Shown here: positions 1 to 6,511 of the stretch, one piece after another
Position numbering within the stretch: the stretch's first letter is position 1
How the letters are laid out: every line of letters starts with the position of its first letter
From: Leucothrix mucor
GTDB taxonomy: Bacteria > Pseudomonadota > Gammaproteobacteria > Thiotrichales > Thiotrichaceae
Direction of reading: 5' to 3'
DNA length: 7,013 bases
NCBI GenBank assembly: GCA_015662325.1
Contig: DQUJ01000050.1
Location: 1 to 7,013 of the forward strand
Translations under genes and position numbers: made by a program
The notes under the pieces: model-generated
Seen by the model: only the letters and a program-made list of their open reading frames with translations
Databases searched by the model: none
Told to the model about the DNA's origin: nothing

Positions 1-2
1 CG

Positions 3-98
3 GTTGATACACTTCAGCTGCGCATATCTTCTCCCCGTGATCTTCCAGTACCATTTATTTCTAAAAATAATATTTACATAAAAAAGAGAGCCAGTTAG
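3..98 (+). CDS. Possible 3' end of an unidentified gene, cut by the left window edge
   Basis: This frame is open from the window edge to a TAG at 96-98. It would encode about 31 residues, starting VDTLQLRISSPRDLPVPF and ending in a basic tail (IKKRAS). I do not recognise the protein. The support is indirect: a strong terminator at 80-110 implies that a plus-strand gene ends here, and this frame has a more protein-like composition than the alternative, which runs from position 1 to a TAA at 79-81. The alternative would place the stop just before the hairpin, whereas this frame puts its stop inside it. A minus-strand start at position 54 (MVLEDHGEK) is also possible but has no good ribosome site. 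The sequence is too short to decide. Confidence 0.25.
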   Translation, partial: VDTLQLRISSPRDLPVPFISKNNIYIKKRAS

Positions 99-110
99 GT
101 TCTCTTTTTT
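80..110. terminator. Strong, nearly symmetrical intrinsic terminator hairpin
   Basis: Positions 80-92 pair with 98-110. The ten outer pairs (AAAAAAGAGA against TCTCTTTTTT) are perfect. They are followed by one G-T pair, two G-C pairs and a five-base AGTTA loop. The A-run on one side and T-run on the other let it terminate transcripts from either strand. It probably ends a plus-strand gene lying to the left, and could back up the amtB terminator at 170-195 for minus-strand transcripts. Confidence 0.8.
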
Positions 111-169
111 ATGCCTGAATATTGTAACCTTCCGAAAGATGTTGATGAGTCGTGATCAATAGTCGCCAT

Positions 170-195
170 AAAAAAAGGCCACCGAAGTGACCTTT
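170..195 (-). terminator. Rho-independent terminator of the glnK-amtB operon
   Basis: Read on the minus strand, AAAGGTCAC pairs with GTGGCCTTT across nine positions, one of them a T-G wobble. The loop is TTCG closed by C-G, the very stable cUUCGg tetraloop. A run of seven U residues follows (positions 176 to 170). The hairpin starts about 25 bases after the amtB stop codon. On the plus strand the wobble becomes a C-A mismatch, so the hairpin favours minus-strand termination. Confidence 0.9.
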
Positions 196-219
196 AAATA
201 CTGAGCTGTACTCTTATAA

Positions 220-1626
220 CTACTTGTTAGTGAATTCTGGATATGCTTCCATACCACACTCACCAATATCAACGCCTTCGTACTCTTCTTCTTGTGATAC
301 ACGAATACCCATAATCATCTTGATAACAAGCCAAACGATTAATGAGGCAAAGAATACCCAGATAAAGATAGTTGCCGCACCAACAAGCTGACCTACAAAC
401 GTAGTGCCAGTCTTGGTTAATGGAACAGCCATTAGACCCCAGAACCCGACAACGCCGTGAACTGAGATAGCACCAACAGGATCATCAATTCTCATTTTAT
501 CTAATGCAAGAATAGAGAACACAACGATTAGTCCACCGATACCACCGATAATCAATGCCATTAAAGGCGTAGGTGTTGAAGGCTCTGCCGTGATAGCTAC
601 TAAGCCTGCTAATGCACCGTTTAGTGTCATGGTTAAGTCAGCTTTACCAAACATCAAACGTGCAACGATTAGCGCAACAATAACACCACCCGCTGCTGCT
701 GCATTGGTATTTAAGAACACCATCGCAACTGCGTTTGAGTTAGTAATATCGCCAAGCTTAAGAACAGAACCACCGTTAAAGCCGAACCAGCCCATCCAAA
801 GGATGAATGTACCTAGTGTCGCCATCGGTAAGTTAGCACCCGGGATAGGTGAGATTGAACCATCCTTATGGTATTTACCTTTACGAGCACCTAGCAATAA
901 TACGGCTGCTAATGCAGCGGCAGCGCCTGCCATGTGAACAATGCCAGAACCTGCAAAGTCAGAGAAACCAAAGCCTGCAAGACCTTTTTCTTTATCTGCA
1001 TCACCCAGGTTAAATAGCTCTATTCCAAATAGACCTACAGGGTTACCACCCCAAGTCCAGCCACCTTCGATTGGGTAGATAAATGCTGTCATCACAACGG
1101 CAAATAGTAAGAAAGCCCAAAGCTTCATACGCTCTGCAACTGCGCCAGAAACAATCGACATTGCGGTAGCAACAAAGACTACTTGGAAGAAAAAGTCAGA
1201 AGCATCTGAATAAACAGAGCCGCCGCTAAAGCCAGCTTTTTTTGAATCAAATATTGCAGCTGCTTGTACCTGAACTGCAGTTACATCAACTTTAGGGTCA
1301 GCAGCTAAAGCTGTTTTAACCGCATCGGCAATAAACGCTTTTGCAGCATCATTTAAGTCCTCAATACCCTTGGCGCCATCCAGCGCAATACCCTCAAGGA
1401 ATAGTCCGCCGCCGTACATCAGCTCGTAACCCACTACGAGATAAGCCGTACAAGCAATTGCGTAAAGGGCGATGTTTTTAGTTAAGATTTCAGTGGTACT
1501 TTTAGAACGAACCAAGCCTGCTTCTAACATAGAGAAGCCAGCCGCCATCCACATAACAAGAGCGCCCATTACTAAGAAATAAAAGGTGTCCATTGCATAT
1601 TGTAATTCGTAAATATTGTTTTCCAT
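220..1626 (-). CDS. amtB: Ammonium channel/transporter AmtB (Amt/Mep/Rh family)
   Basis: This is an inner-membrane channel, trimeric in the family, that conducts ammonium into the cell. The 468 residues are mostly hydrophobic helices. The family signature DFAGSGIVHMAG spans about residues 223-234. The twin pore histidines appear to be H231 and H390 (in SVHGVVGFWG), and GWFGFNGGS at 279-287 matches the pore-lining region. The C-terminal tail, residues 440-468 (GIRVSQEEEYEGVDIG, then MEAYPEF), corresponds to the cytoplasmic segment through which GlnK acts. The protein is about 40 residues longer than E. coli AmtB, mainly because of a polar, alanine-rich insert at about residues 83-138 that should lie outside the membrane. 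The N-terminus shows no obvious cleavable signal peptide and runs straight into the first helix. The start is supported by AAGGAG eight bases upstream (1635-1640). It lies 14 bases after glnK in the same operon. Confidence 0.97.
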   Translation of the reverse strand: MENNIYELQYAMDTFYFLVMGALVMWMAAGFSMLEAGLVRSKSTTEILTKNIALYAIACTAYLVVGYELMYGGGLFLEGIALDGAKGIEDLNDAAKAFIADAVKTALAADPKVDVTAVQVQAAAIFDSKKAGFSGGSVYSDASDFFFQVVFVATAMSIVSGAVAERMKLWAFLLFAVVMTAFIYPIEGGWTWGGNPVGLFGIELFNLGDADKEKGLAGFGFSDFAGSGIVHMAGAAAALAAVLLLGARKGKYHKDGSISPIPGANLPMATLGTFILWMGWFGFNGGSVLKLGDITNSNAVAMVFLNTNAAAAGGVIVALIVARLMFGKADLTMTLNGALAGLVAITAEPSTPTPLMALIIGGIGGLIVVFSILALDKMRIDDPVGAISVHGVVGFWGLMAVPLTKTGTTFVGQLVGAATIFIWVFFASLIVWLVIKMIMGIRVSQEEEYEGVDIGECGMEAYPEFTNK

Positions 1627-1640
1627 GATTTACTCTCCTT

Positions 1641-1991
<351 letters not shown>

Positions 1992-2017
1992 TTAAAATTT
2001 TAATAAATGATTATTGA

Positions 2018-2053
2018 TAACTAGATACTCATTGTTGGGGCTAGTAACTAGAT
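2018..2053 (-). repeat. Nine-base direct repeat in the glnK leader
   Basis: TAACTAGAT occurs at 2018-2026 and again at 2045-2053, 27 bases apart. Both copies fall in the untranslated leader of about 93 bases predicted downstream of the glnK sigma-54 promoter. The second copy overlaps a small inverted repeat, CTAG-TAA-CTAG (2041-2051). The role is unknown, and it may be chance in AT-rich DNA. Confidence 0.4.
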
Positions 2054-2083
2054 CAAAAAAGCGTAATTGCTGTTAGTCACTAC

Positions 2084-2098
2084 GCAAGGACTGTGCCA
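2084..2098 (-). promoter_or_regulatory. Sigma-54 (-24/-12) promoter of glnK-amtB
   Basis: On the minus strand the sequence reads TGGCAC (2098-2093), five bases, then TTGC (2087-2084). This matches the RpoN consensus TGGCAC-N5-TTGC, with the invariant GG and GC ten bases apart. Transcription should start near 2072, leaving a leader of about 93 bases before glnK. glnK-amtB operons are typically NtrC/sigma-54 controlled, so motif and context agree. Confidence 0.88.
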
Positions 2099-2158
2099 AC
2101 TTGTGATATACATCAAGTAGCCTAATTTAATGAAATATTCATCATGGCGCTTATTTAA

Positions 2159-2175
2159 CGCACAAAAATAGTGCA
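2159..2175. promoter_or_regulatory. NtrC-type binding palindrome (enhancer)
   Basis: GCAC (2160-2163), seven bases, then GTGC (2171-2174) reproduces the NtrC dyad core GCAC-N7-GTGC, as in the E. coli glnA enhancer. Its centre (2167) is about 95 bases upstream of the predicted glnK start and about 114 upstream of the predicted ntrB start. Both are normal distances for a sigma-54 enhancer. TGGTGT at 2184-2189 and TGGTGC at 2200-2205 resemble right half-sites and follow the box's own TAGTGC (2169-2174) at 15- and 16-base steps. Neither has a good left partner. Confidence 0.75.
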
Positions 2176-2254
2176 CAATTGATTGGTGTCGTCTGAGGAT
2201 GGTGCGTAAATAGGATTATTCATTTGTCAGCTTTATGTTTTGTAAGTAAAAAGT

Positions 2255-2270
2255 TGGCGTAATGTTTGCA
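2255..2270 (+). promoter_or_regulatory. Candidate sigma-54 promoter of ntrBC
   Basis: TGGCGT (2255-2260), five bases, then TTGCA (2266-2270) keeps the essential GG (2256-2257) and GC (2268-2269) with the exact ten-base gap. It deviates from consensus only at the weaker A and C of TGGCAC. Predicted transcription starts near 2281, 27 bases before the ntrB start codon. A weak sigma-70 alternative overlaps it: TTGGCG at 2254-2259 and TGTAAT at 2279-2284, with a long 19-base spacer. Both may function. Confidence 0.6.
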
Positions 2271-2302
2271 GTACTCTTTGTAATACTCTTAAAAAAGCAT
2301 CT

Positions 2303-2311
2303 ATGGCGTGA
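2303..2311 (+). other. Two-codon ATG-GCG-TGA overlapping the ntrB start
   Basis: An ATG five bases before the ntrB GTG reads ATG GCG TGA out of frame, and its stop codon overlaps the GTG. Neither start has a convincing Shine-Dalgarno sequence; only an A-rich stretch ending in G (2291-2297) lies upstream. It could reduce ntrB translation or be chance. Confidence 0.25.
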
Positions 2312-3405
2312 CAGATTTATTAAAAAATATTACCAATGATTATTTAAGTGATACGCTGAGCACGGCTGTGCTTGTGTTGGATACGTCACTTAATATTAAG
2401 TACATGAATATGGCGGCAGAAAACCTGTTTGGTCAAAGCCGTGTGCGTGTATTAAATAAGCCTTATTCTCAATTGCTAAAAGAACAGTATGTGCTTGATC
2501 ATTTGCAAGCGGTGATTGATACACATGAGCCAGAAACGTTAAAAGGTTGTGCCTTACAGGGTTTGCATGTTTCTGATGTGATAGTGGATTGTGTTGCAAG
2601 TCCTCTGACAAAAGTTGGTCAGCTTGAAGGGGTGGTGCTTGAGTTGCATCGTGTTGATCATCAATTGCGATTATCGCGGGAAGAGCAATTACTTTCTCAG
2701 CAGGATGCAACACAAACATTATTACGCGGTATGGCACACGAAATTAAAAATCCTTTGGGTGGATTATGCGGTGCTGCGCAATTATTAGATGCAGAGCTGG
2801 GGAGTAAAGAGCTTCAAGAATATACCCGCATTATCATCTCCGAAGCTGATCGTTTACAAAAACTGGTCGATAGAATGTTGGGCTCTCGCCAGCCACCAAA
2901 GTACGAACAGGTGAATATTCATGAAGTATTAGAGCGTGTGCGAAAATTGACGCTTTCGGATATTCCTAAAGATGTCGCGGTACGATTTGATTATGATCCG
3001 AGTATTCCAGATTTAAGTGCCGATAGAGATAAGTTAATACAAGTCGTTTTAAACATCGTGGGGAACGCAATTAGAGCGGTAGGGGATAAAGGCAATATCT
3101 TGTTTCGCACACGTGTATTACGAAATTTCACGATTAATCAAAAAACATCACGACTCGCTTTGCGGCTAGAAATTATTGATGATGGCAAAGGTGTTCCTGA
3201 TGATATTCGTGATAAATTATTTTATCCAATGGTCAGTGGGTCGGCAAAAGGTACGGGGCTTGGGTTATCCATTGCGCAATCGCTGGCAACCAAACACAAC
3301 GGTGTTATTGAGTTTGAATCAGAGCCAGGAAAAACGCGGTTTATTTTATTATTACCCATTACAACTTCTACAACACCTTCAAGCAATACAGAATCAGGCG
3401 AATAG
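2308..3405 (+). CDS. glnL: Nitrogen regulation sensor histidine kinase NtrB (GlnL)
   Basis: This is a cytoplasmic two-component kinase/phosphatase (also called ntrB). Under nitrogen limitation it phosphorylates NtrC; bound to unmodified PII it dephosphorylates it. The 365 residues begin with a PAS-like domain at about 10-115. The H-box RGMAHEIKNPLGG is at 140-152, with H144 the phosphate acceptor. The N-box LNIVGNAIRAV is at 248-258, the G1 box DDGKGVP at 291-297, and the G2 box GSAKGTGLGL at 311-320. All catalytic boxes are intact and there are no membrane segments, as expected. The start is GTG: a nearby ATG at 2303 is out of frame, and the next in-frame ATG (2404) would cut into the PAS domain. 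No strong ribosome site is visible, suggesting low expression. ntrC follows after 11 bases. Confidence 0.95.
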   Translation: MTDLLKNITNDYLSDTLSTAVLVLDTSLNIKYMNMAAENLFGQSRVRVLNKPYSQLLKEQYVLDHLQAVIDTHEPETLKGCALQGLHVSDVIVDCVASPLTKVGQLEGVVLELHRVDHQLRLSREEQLLSQQDATQTLLRGMAHEIKNPLGGLCGAAQLLDAELGSKELQEYTRIIISEADRLQKLVDRMLGSRQPPKYEQVNIHEVLERVRKLTLSDIPKDVAVRFDYDPSIPDLSADRDKLIQVVLNIVGNAIRAVGDKGNILFRTRVLRNFTINQKTSRLALRLEIIDDGKGVPDDIRDKLFYPMVSGSAKGTGLGLSIAQSLATKHNGVIEFESEPGKTRFILLLPITTSTTPSSNTESGE

Positions 3406-3416
3406 CGGAGTAGCCA

Positions 3417-4859
3417 ATGTCTAAAACAGAAACAGTTGAAACGATATGGGTTGTCGATGATGATGAGTCCATTCGCTGGGTGTTACAACGCGCACTCGAA
3501 AAAGCTAATATGCAGGTGCAGGTATTTGATCACGCAGAAAAATTATTAAGCGCGCTCAAAACAGACCTTCCACATGCCATTATTTCTGATATCCGTATGC
3601 CAGATATGGATGGTTTTGAGTTGCTCACAGAAATTCACAAAGAACACCCCGATTTACCCGTGATTATTATGACCGCGCATTCAGATATGGATAGTGCGGT
3701 TTCTGCGTTTGAAAGTGGTGCGTTTGAATATCTGCCGAAGCCATTTGATATTAATGAGGCGGCTTCCTTAGCTAAAAGAGCCTGCGAAGTAGGTCGCGAA
3801 ACCAATAATATTGTTGATGATAAGGTTGAAATTAGCCAGCAAGAAATCATTGGTAAATCTATCGCGATGCAGGAGATGTTCCGTACCATTGGGCGTTTAA
3901 GTAAAACCAGTTTGTCCGTCTTGGTTACGGGCGAATCGGGCACAGGAAAAGAGCTTGTCGCTAAAGCACTGCATACACATAGCCCGCGCGCAAATCAGAC
4001 ATTTATAGCGATTAATACGGCGGCGATTCCTAAAGATTTATTAGAGTCTGAATTATTTGGTCACGAAAAGGGCTCGTTTACTGGCGCACAAACACAACGT
4101 AAAGGACGCTTTGAGCAAGCAGATAAGGGCACACTTTTCTTAGATGAAATTGGGGATATGCCAGCAGAGATGCAAACCCGACTCCTGCGTGTATTAGCGG
4201 ATGGTGAGTTTTACCGTGTGGGTGGAACACGACCCGTAAAAGTCGATGTAAGAGTGATTGCTGCAACTCACCAAAACTTGGAAGAACGCGTTAAAGAAGG
4301 GTCGTTTAGAGAAGACTTATTTCATCGGCTGAATGTGATTCGCGTCCATATCCCTGCGCTTAGAGAACGTGATGATGATATTCTATTATTACTGAATCAT
4401 TTTCTGGTGCAGGCCGCCGAAGAAATGAAACTAGAGTCAAAAATATTAAGCCGTGATGTTGGTAATTATATTCAGACGCTTACCTGGCCAGGCAATGTAC
4501 GCCAGCTAGAAAATATTAGCCGTTGGTTAATGGTCATGGCAAGTGGTCGAGAAATCACCATGGATGATTTACCTGCCGATTTGCGTTTAGAAAATGTTGC
4601 AGAAGAAAGTGGCATGATATCAAGCAGTAAAGATTGGCAACATTTATTGCATCAACATATTTCACAACGCTTAGAGCGTGGTGAAACCCGAATTCTTGAT
4701 AGTCTAACACCTGTATTTGAAGGTATCGCGGTAAGTGCTGCTATGCGGAAAACAGGTGGGCGTAAAAAAGATGCATCTGATTTATTAGGTTGGGGTCGCA
4801 ATACTTTAACGCGAAAATTAAAAGAGTTAAACGTCGATGAGGGCGAAGAACTTGAATAA
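3417..4859 (+). CDS. glnG: Nitrogen regulation response regulator NtrC (sigma-54 activator)
   Basis: This protein, also called ntrC, is the phosphorylation-activated AAA+ enhancer-binding protein that opens sigma-54 promoters of nitrogen genes. The 480 residues show three domains. The receiver domain (about 7-125) has acidic residues D14-D16, phospho-acceptor D58 in [11 protein letters not shown]86 and K108. The AAA+ domain (about 142-380) has Walker A GESGTGKE (172-179), the sigma-54 contact loop GSFTGA (219-224) and Walker [10 protein letters not shown] (239-247). A Fis-type helix-turn-helix lies near 437-475. The contact loop reads GSFTGA rather than the usual GAFTGA. GGAG at 3407-3410 lies six bases before the ATG. 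The gene is cotranscribed with ntrB, and its last 23 bases overlap the next gene. Confidence 0.96.
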   Translation: MSKTETVETIWVVDDDESIRWVLQRALEKANMQVQVFDHAEKLLSALKTDLPHAIISDIRMPDMDGFELLTEIHKEHPDLPVIIMTAHSDMDSAVSAFESGAFEYLPKPFDINEAASLAKRACEVGRETNNIVDDKVEISQQEIIGKSIAMQEMFRTIGRLSKTSLSVLVTGESGTGKELVAKALHTHSPRANQTFIAINTAAIPKDLLESELFGHEKGSFTGAQTQRKGRFEQADKGTLFLDEIGDMPAEMQTRLLRVLADGEFYRVGGTRPVKVDVRVIAATHQNLEERVKEGSFREDLFHRLNVIRVHIPALRERDDDILLLLNHFLVQAAEEMKLESKILSRDVGNYIQTLTWPGNVRQLENISRWLMVMASGREITMDDLPADLRLENVAEESGMISSSKDWQHLLHQHISQRLERGETRILDSLTPVFEGIAVSAAMRKTGGRKKDASDLLGWGRNTLTRKLKELNVDEGEELE

Positions 4860-5538
4860 TAAAATACCAGAAGAACTATTAGAATCAATCCTTGTTAATC
4901 AGGGTGATAATACGGAATTTAGCGTTATTTGGCTGCATGGGCTTGGTTCCGATGGAAATGATTTTGTTCCGATTGTGCCAGAATTAAACTTGCCAGAATC
5001 ATTACGTGTGAATTTTATATTCCCGAATGCGCCGATTAGACCCGTTACCGTTAATAATGGTTATGAAATGCGCGCCTGGTATGATCTTCTATCGTTAGAT
5101 AGAGATAAAACTGCTAATGAAGATGATATTTTAAAATCGGTTACTTGGATTAATGCGTTGATAGATGATGAAATTGCCAATGGCACTGCGCCCGAAAAAA
5201 TCTTATTAGCAGGTTTCTCTCAAGGTGGCGTTATAGCACTCCATGCAGGGCTTCGTTATCCCAAAAAATTAGCGGGAATTATGGCGTTGTCTACTTATAT
5301 TCCGTTTGATGATAACTTGCTTTCACAAGTAACCGATGTGCAAAAAGGTCAAACAATATTTGCTGCTCACGGCAAAAGTGATCCCGTAATTCCTTTTGCA
5401 AGCTGGCAAGATTATGTGCCAAAATTAGAAAAAGCGGGGTTTGATGTTGAATCTCATGCCTATGAAATGGAGCATGCAGTGTCGGCGCAAGAAATTGTAG
5501 ATATATCTAGTTGGTTACAAAAGGTGTTGGCGACTTAA
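4837..5538 (+). CDS. Alpha/beta-hydrolase, carboxylesterase/acyl-protein thioesterase type
   Basis: This is a probable cytoplasmic serine hydrolase that cleaves carboxylic or thioester bonds; the natural substrate cannot be told from sequence. Its 233 residues fit the phospholipase/carboxylesterase family (Abhydrolase_2). WLHGLGSDGNDF (32-43) supplies the oxyanion region. The nucleophile elbow GFSQGG (126-131) has S128, the likely acid is D182 in HGKSDPVIPF, and the likely base is H213 in MEHAVS. It has no signal peptide. The start is uncertain. ATG 4837 overlaps ntrC by 23 bases and has only AAAGAG ten bases upstream. An in-frame TTG at 4852 has GAGGG eight bases upstream and still overlaps ntrC by eight bases. 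Either way the overlap implies cotranscription and probably translational coupling with ntrC. Homology to the YpfH/EstB group is likely, but a gene name would be a guess. Confidence 0.88.
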   Translation: MRAKNLNNKIPEELLESILVNQGDNTEFSVIWLHGLGSDGNDFVPIVPELNLPESLRVNFIFPNAPIRPVTVNNGYEMRAWYDLLSLDRDKTANEDDILKSVTWINALIDDEIANGTAPEKILLAGFSQGGVIALHAGLRYPKKLAGIMALSTYIPFDDNLLSQVTDVQKGQTIFAAHGKSDPVIPFASWQDYVPKLEKAGFDVESHAYEMEHAVSAQEIVDISSWLQKVLAT

Positions 5539-5579
5539 AACAAGAACCGTTGCTTCTATCCGCTAGGGTTTGAAAAGTT

Positions 5580-6329
5580 TTAGTTTAAAGCATCAAAAAA
5601 CCGTTCCGTACGGAAACGCCAATTCCAAAAACTCCAACTCTTCTTAGTAATAACAGACATAAGGGTGCTGGTTGCGTGCCCGCGTATTTCTGATCGCGGT
5701 ATAAACCCATAACAACGCGAATCTGCACTGTTATCACGATTATCGCCCATCACAAAATAATGATCGACGGGTATTTTAATCGGGCGATTCATATTACTCA
5801 CGCAAGGCGTACCTAATGGATGGCTGGGTGGATAATTTCGTAAAGGGTTGTGGGAATATTGTGGTTTTGTTTGCACTACATGAGGCTTTAAATCGTTGCG
5901 CGATTCAATCGCATATACGCCTGGTTCTTTATCAATATCGCGCTGGGGTTCCATGCTGGCTCTTTCTGGATGCGCATATTCAGAAGCTTGTCCGTTAATA
6001 AAAATATGATTATTTTTTACTTCGATGGTTTCACCTGGTAAGCCGACTAAGCGTTTTATCATGCGTTTTTTTGCAGCAGCCGATGTGAAAACAACAATAT
6101 CGCCACGTTTCGGTTCGCCTAATCGCATCAGCGTAATATCAGTAAAAGGCACTTGTAAATCATAGGCAAGCTTGTTTTCCCAAACGACATCTCCTTCGAG
6201 AATAGTCGGCTTCATAGAACCTGTCGGAACAGGATGCCAATCCGCTATTGCGCCACGAAAGATAAAGAGAAAGGCAACAAAGATAAGAAAGCCTTTGTTG
6301 TTTTTTATAAAAGAGATAAATTTATTCAT
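5580..6329 (-). CDS. lepB: Signal peptidase I
   Basis: This is a membrane-anchored serine protease that removes signal peptides from exported proteins on the outer face of the inner membrane. The 249 residues carry one N-terminal membrane segment (about 13-29). The nucleophile box follows: PTGSMKPTI, with S38. Then come RGDIVVF (75-81), the general-base region MIKRLVGLPGE with K92, and the closing box GDNRDNSADSR (195-205). All catalytic residues are intact. E. coli LepB has two membrane segments and is longer, so this is the shorter single-anchor form. The start is set by the membrane segment and by an in-frame stop 27 bases upstream. No Shine-Dalgarno sequence precedes it. It stands alone rather than in a lepA-lepB-rnc cluster, and converges on the hydrolase with a 41-base gap. 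Confidence 0.95.
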   Translation of the reverse strand: MNKFISFIKNNKGFLIFVAFLFIFRGAIADWHPVPTGSMKPTILEGDVVWENKLAYDLQVPFTDITLMRLGEPKRGDIVVFTSAAAKKRMIKRLVGLPGETIEVKNNHIFINGQASEYAHPERASMEPQRDIDKEPGVYAIESRNDLKPHVVQTKPQYSHNPLRNYPPSHPLGTPCVSNMNRPIKIPVDHYFVMGDNRDNSADSRCYGFIPRSEIRGHATSTLMSVITKKSWSFWNWRFRTERFFDALN

Positions 6330-6336
6330 AGTGGTC

Positions 6337-6366
6337 AGTATAGTGTTTGTAAGTTAAAGAAGTCCA
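6337..6366 (-). promoter_or_regulatory. Candidate sigma-70 promoter of lepB
   Basis: On the minus strand, TGGACT (6366-6361) and TATACT (6342-6337) resemble -35 and -10 boxes with an 18-base spacer. The -10 box matches five of six consensus positions and the -35 box four of six. The expected start point is near 6330, at or next to the A of the lepB ATG (6329). The mRNA would then have almost no leader. The -35 box falls inside the outer arm of the inverted repeat at 6360-6494. Confidence 0.45.
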
Positions 6367-6494
6367 GAAAGGCACAAAAAAACACGAAAATTAAGTAAAA
6401 ATTCTGGGTAAGTATTTTGCTAAAGCGTATTAATTTTCATGTCTAGAAAGCAGATAAAATAAGACTGTTCTATTTCGTGTTTTTTCGTGGACTT
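6360..6494. repeat. Imperfect inverted repeat, MITE-like or long hairpin
   Basis: The outer arms AAGTCCA (6360-6366) and TGGACTT (6488-6494) are perfect complements. The inner arms AAAAAACACGAAA (6377-6389) and TTTCGTGTTTTTT (6473-6485) are also perfect over 13 bases. The left arm has ten unpaired bases between its two blocks and the right arm has two. The roughly 83-base centre shows no gene. It fills the space between gshA and lepB. Arms rich in CACGAAA resemble dispersed non-coding repeats of other bacteria, but a single copy here does not show mobility. It contains no transposase. Confidence 0.6.
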
Positions 6495-6511
6495 TTTTTA
6501 AAGTTTAAGTT

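Noticed and set aside
590..937. Plus-strand open frame of 115 codons inside amtB
   Set aside because: It lies fully antisense to strongly conserved amtB sequence and shows no protein features of its own.
2110..2123. Possible IHF site (CATCAAGTAGCCT) between the NtrC box and the glnK promoter
   Set aside because: It fits the WATCAA-N4-TTR consensus poorly: the first base and the TTR end are wrong.
2173..2189. Second full NtrC dyad starting at GCAC 2173
   Set aside because: The nearest right arm is nine bases away instead of seven and reads GTGT, so the spacing does not fit.
2396..2737. Minus-strand 113-codon frame inside ntrB
   Set aside because: It is the antisense shadow of an intact ntrB; the composition is not protein-like.
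5816..5998. Plus-strand 60-codon frame inside lepB
   Set aside because: It is antisense to conserved lepB sequence, with no ribosome site or domain.
6391..6471. Possible small gene or RNA between the arms of the inverted repeat
   Set aside because: There is no convincing reading frame, ribosome site or stable internal fold; the sequence is low-complexity AT-rich.
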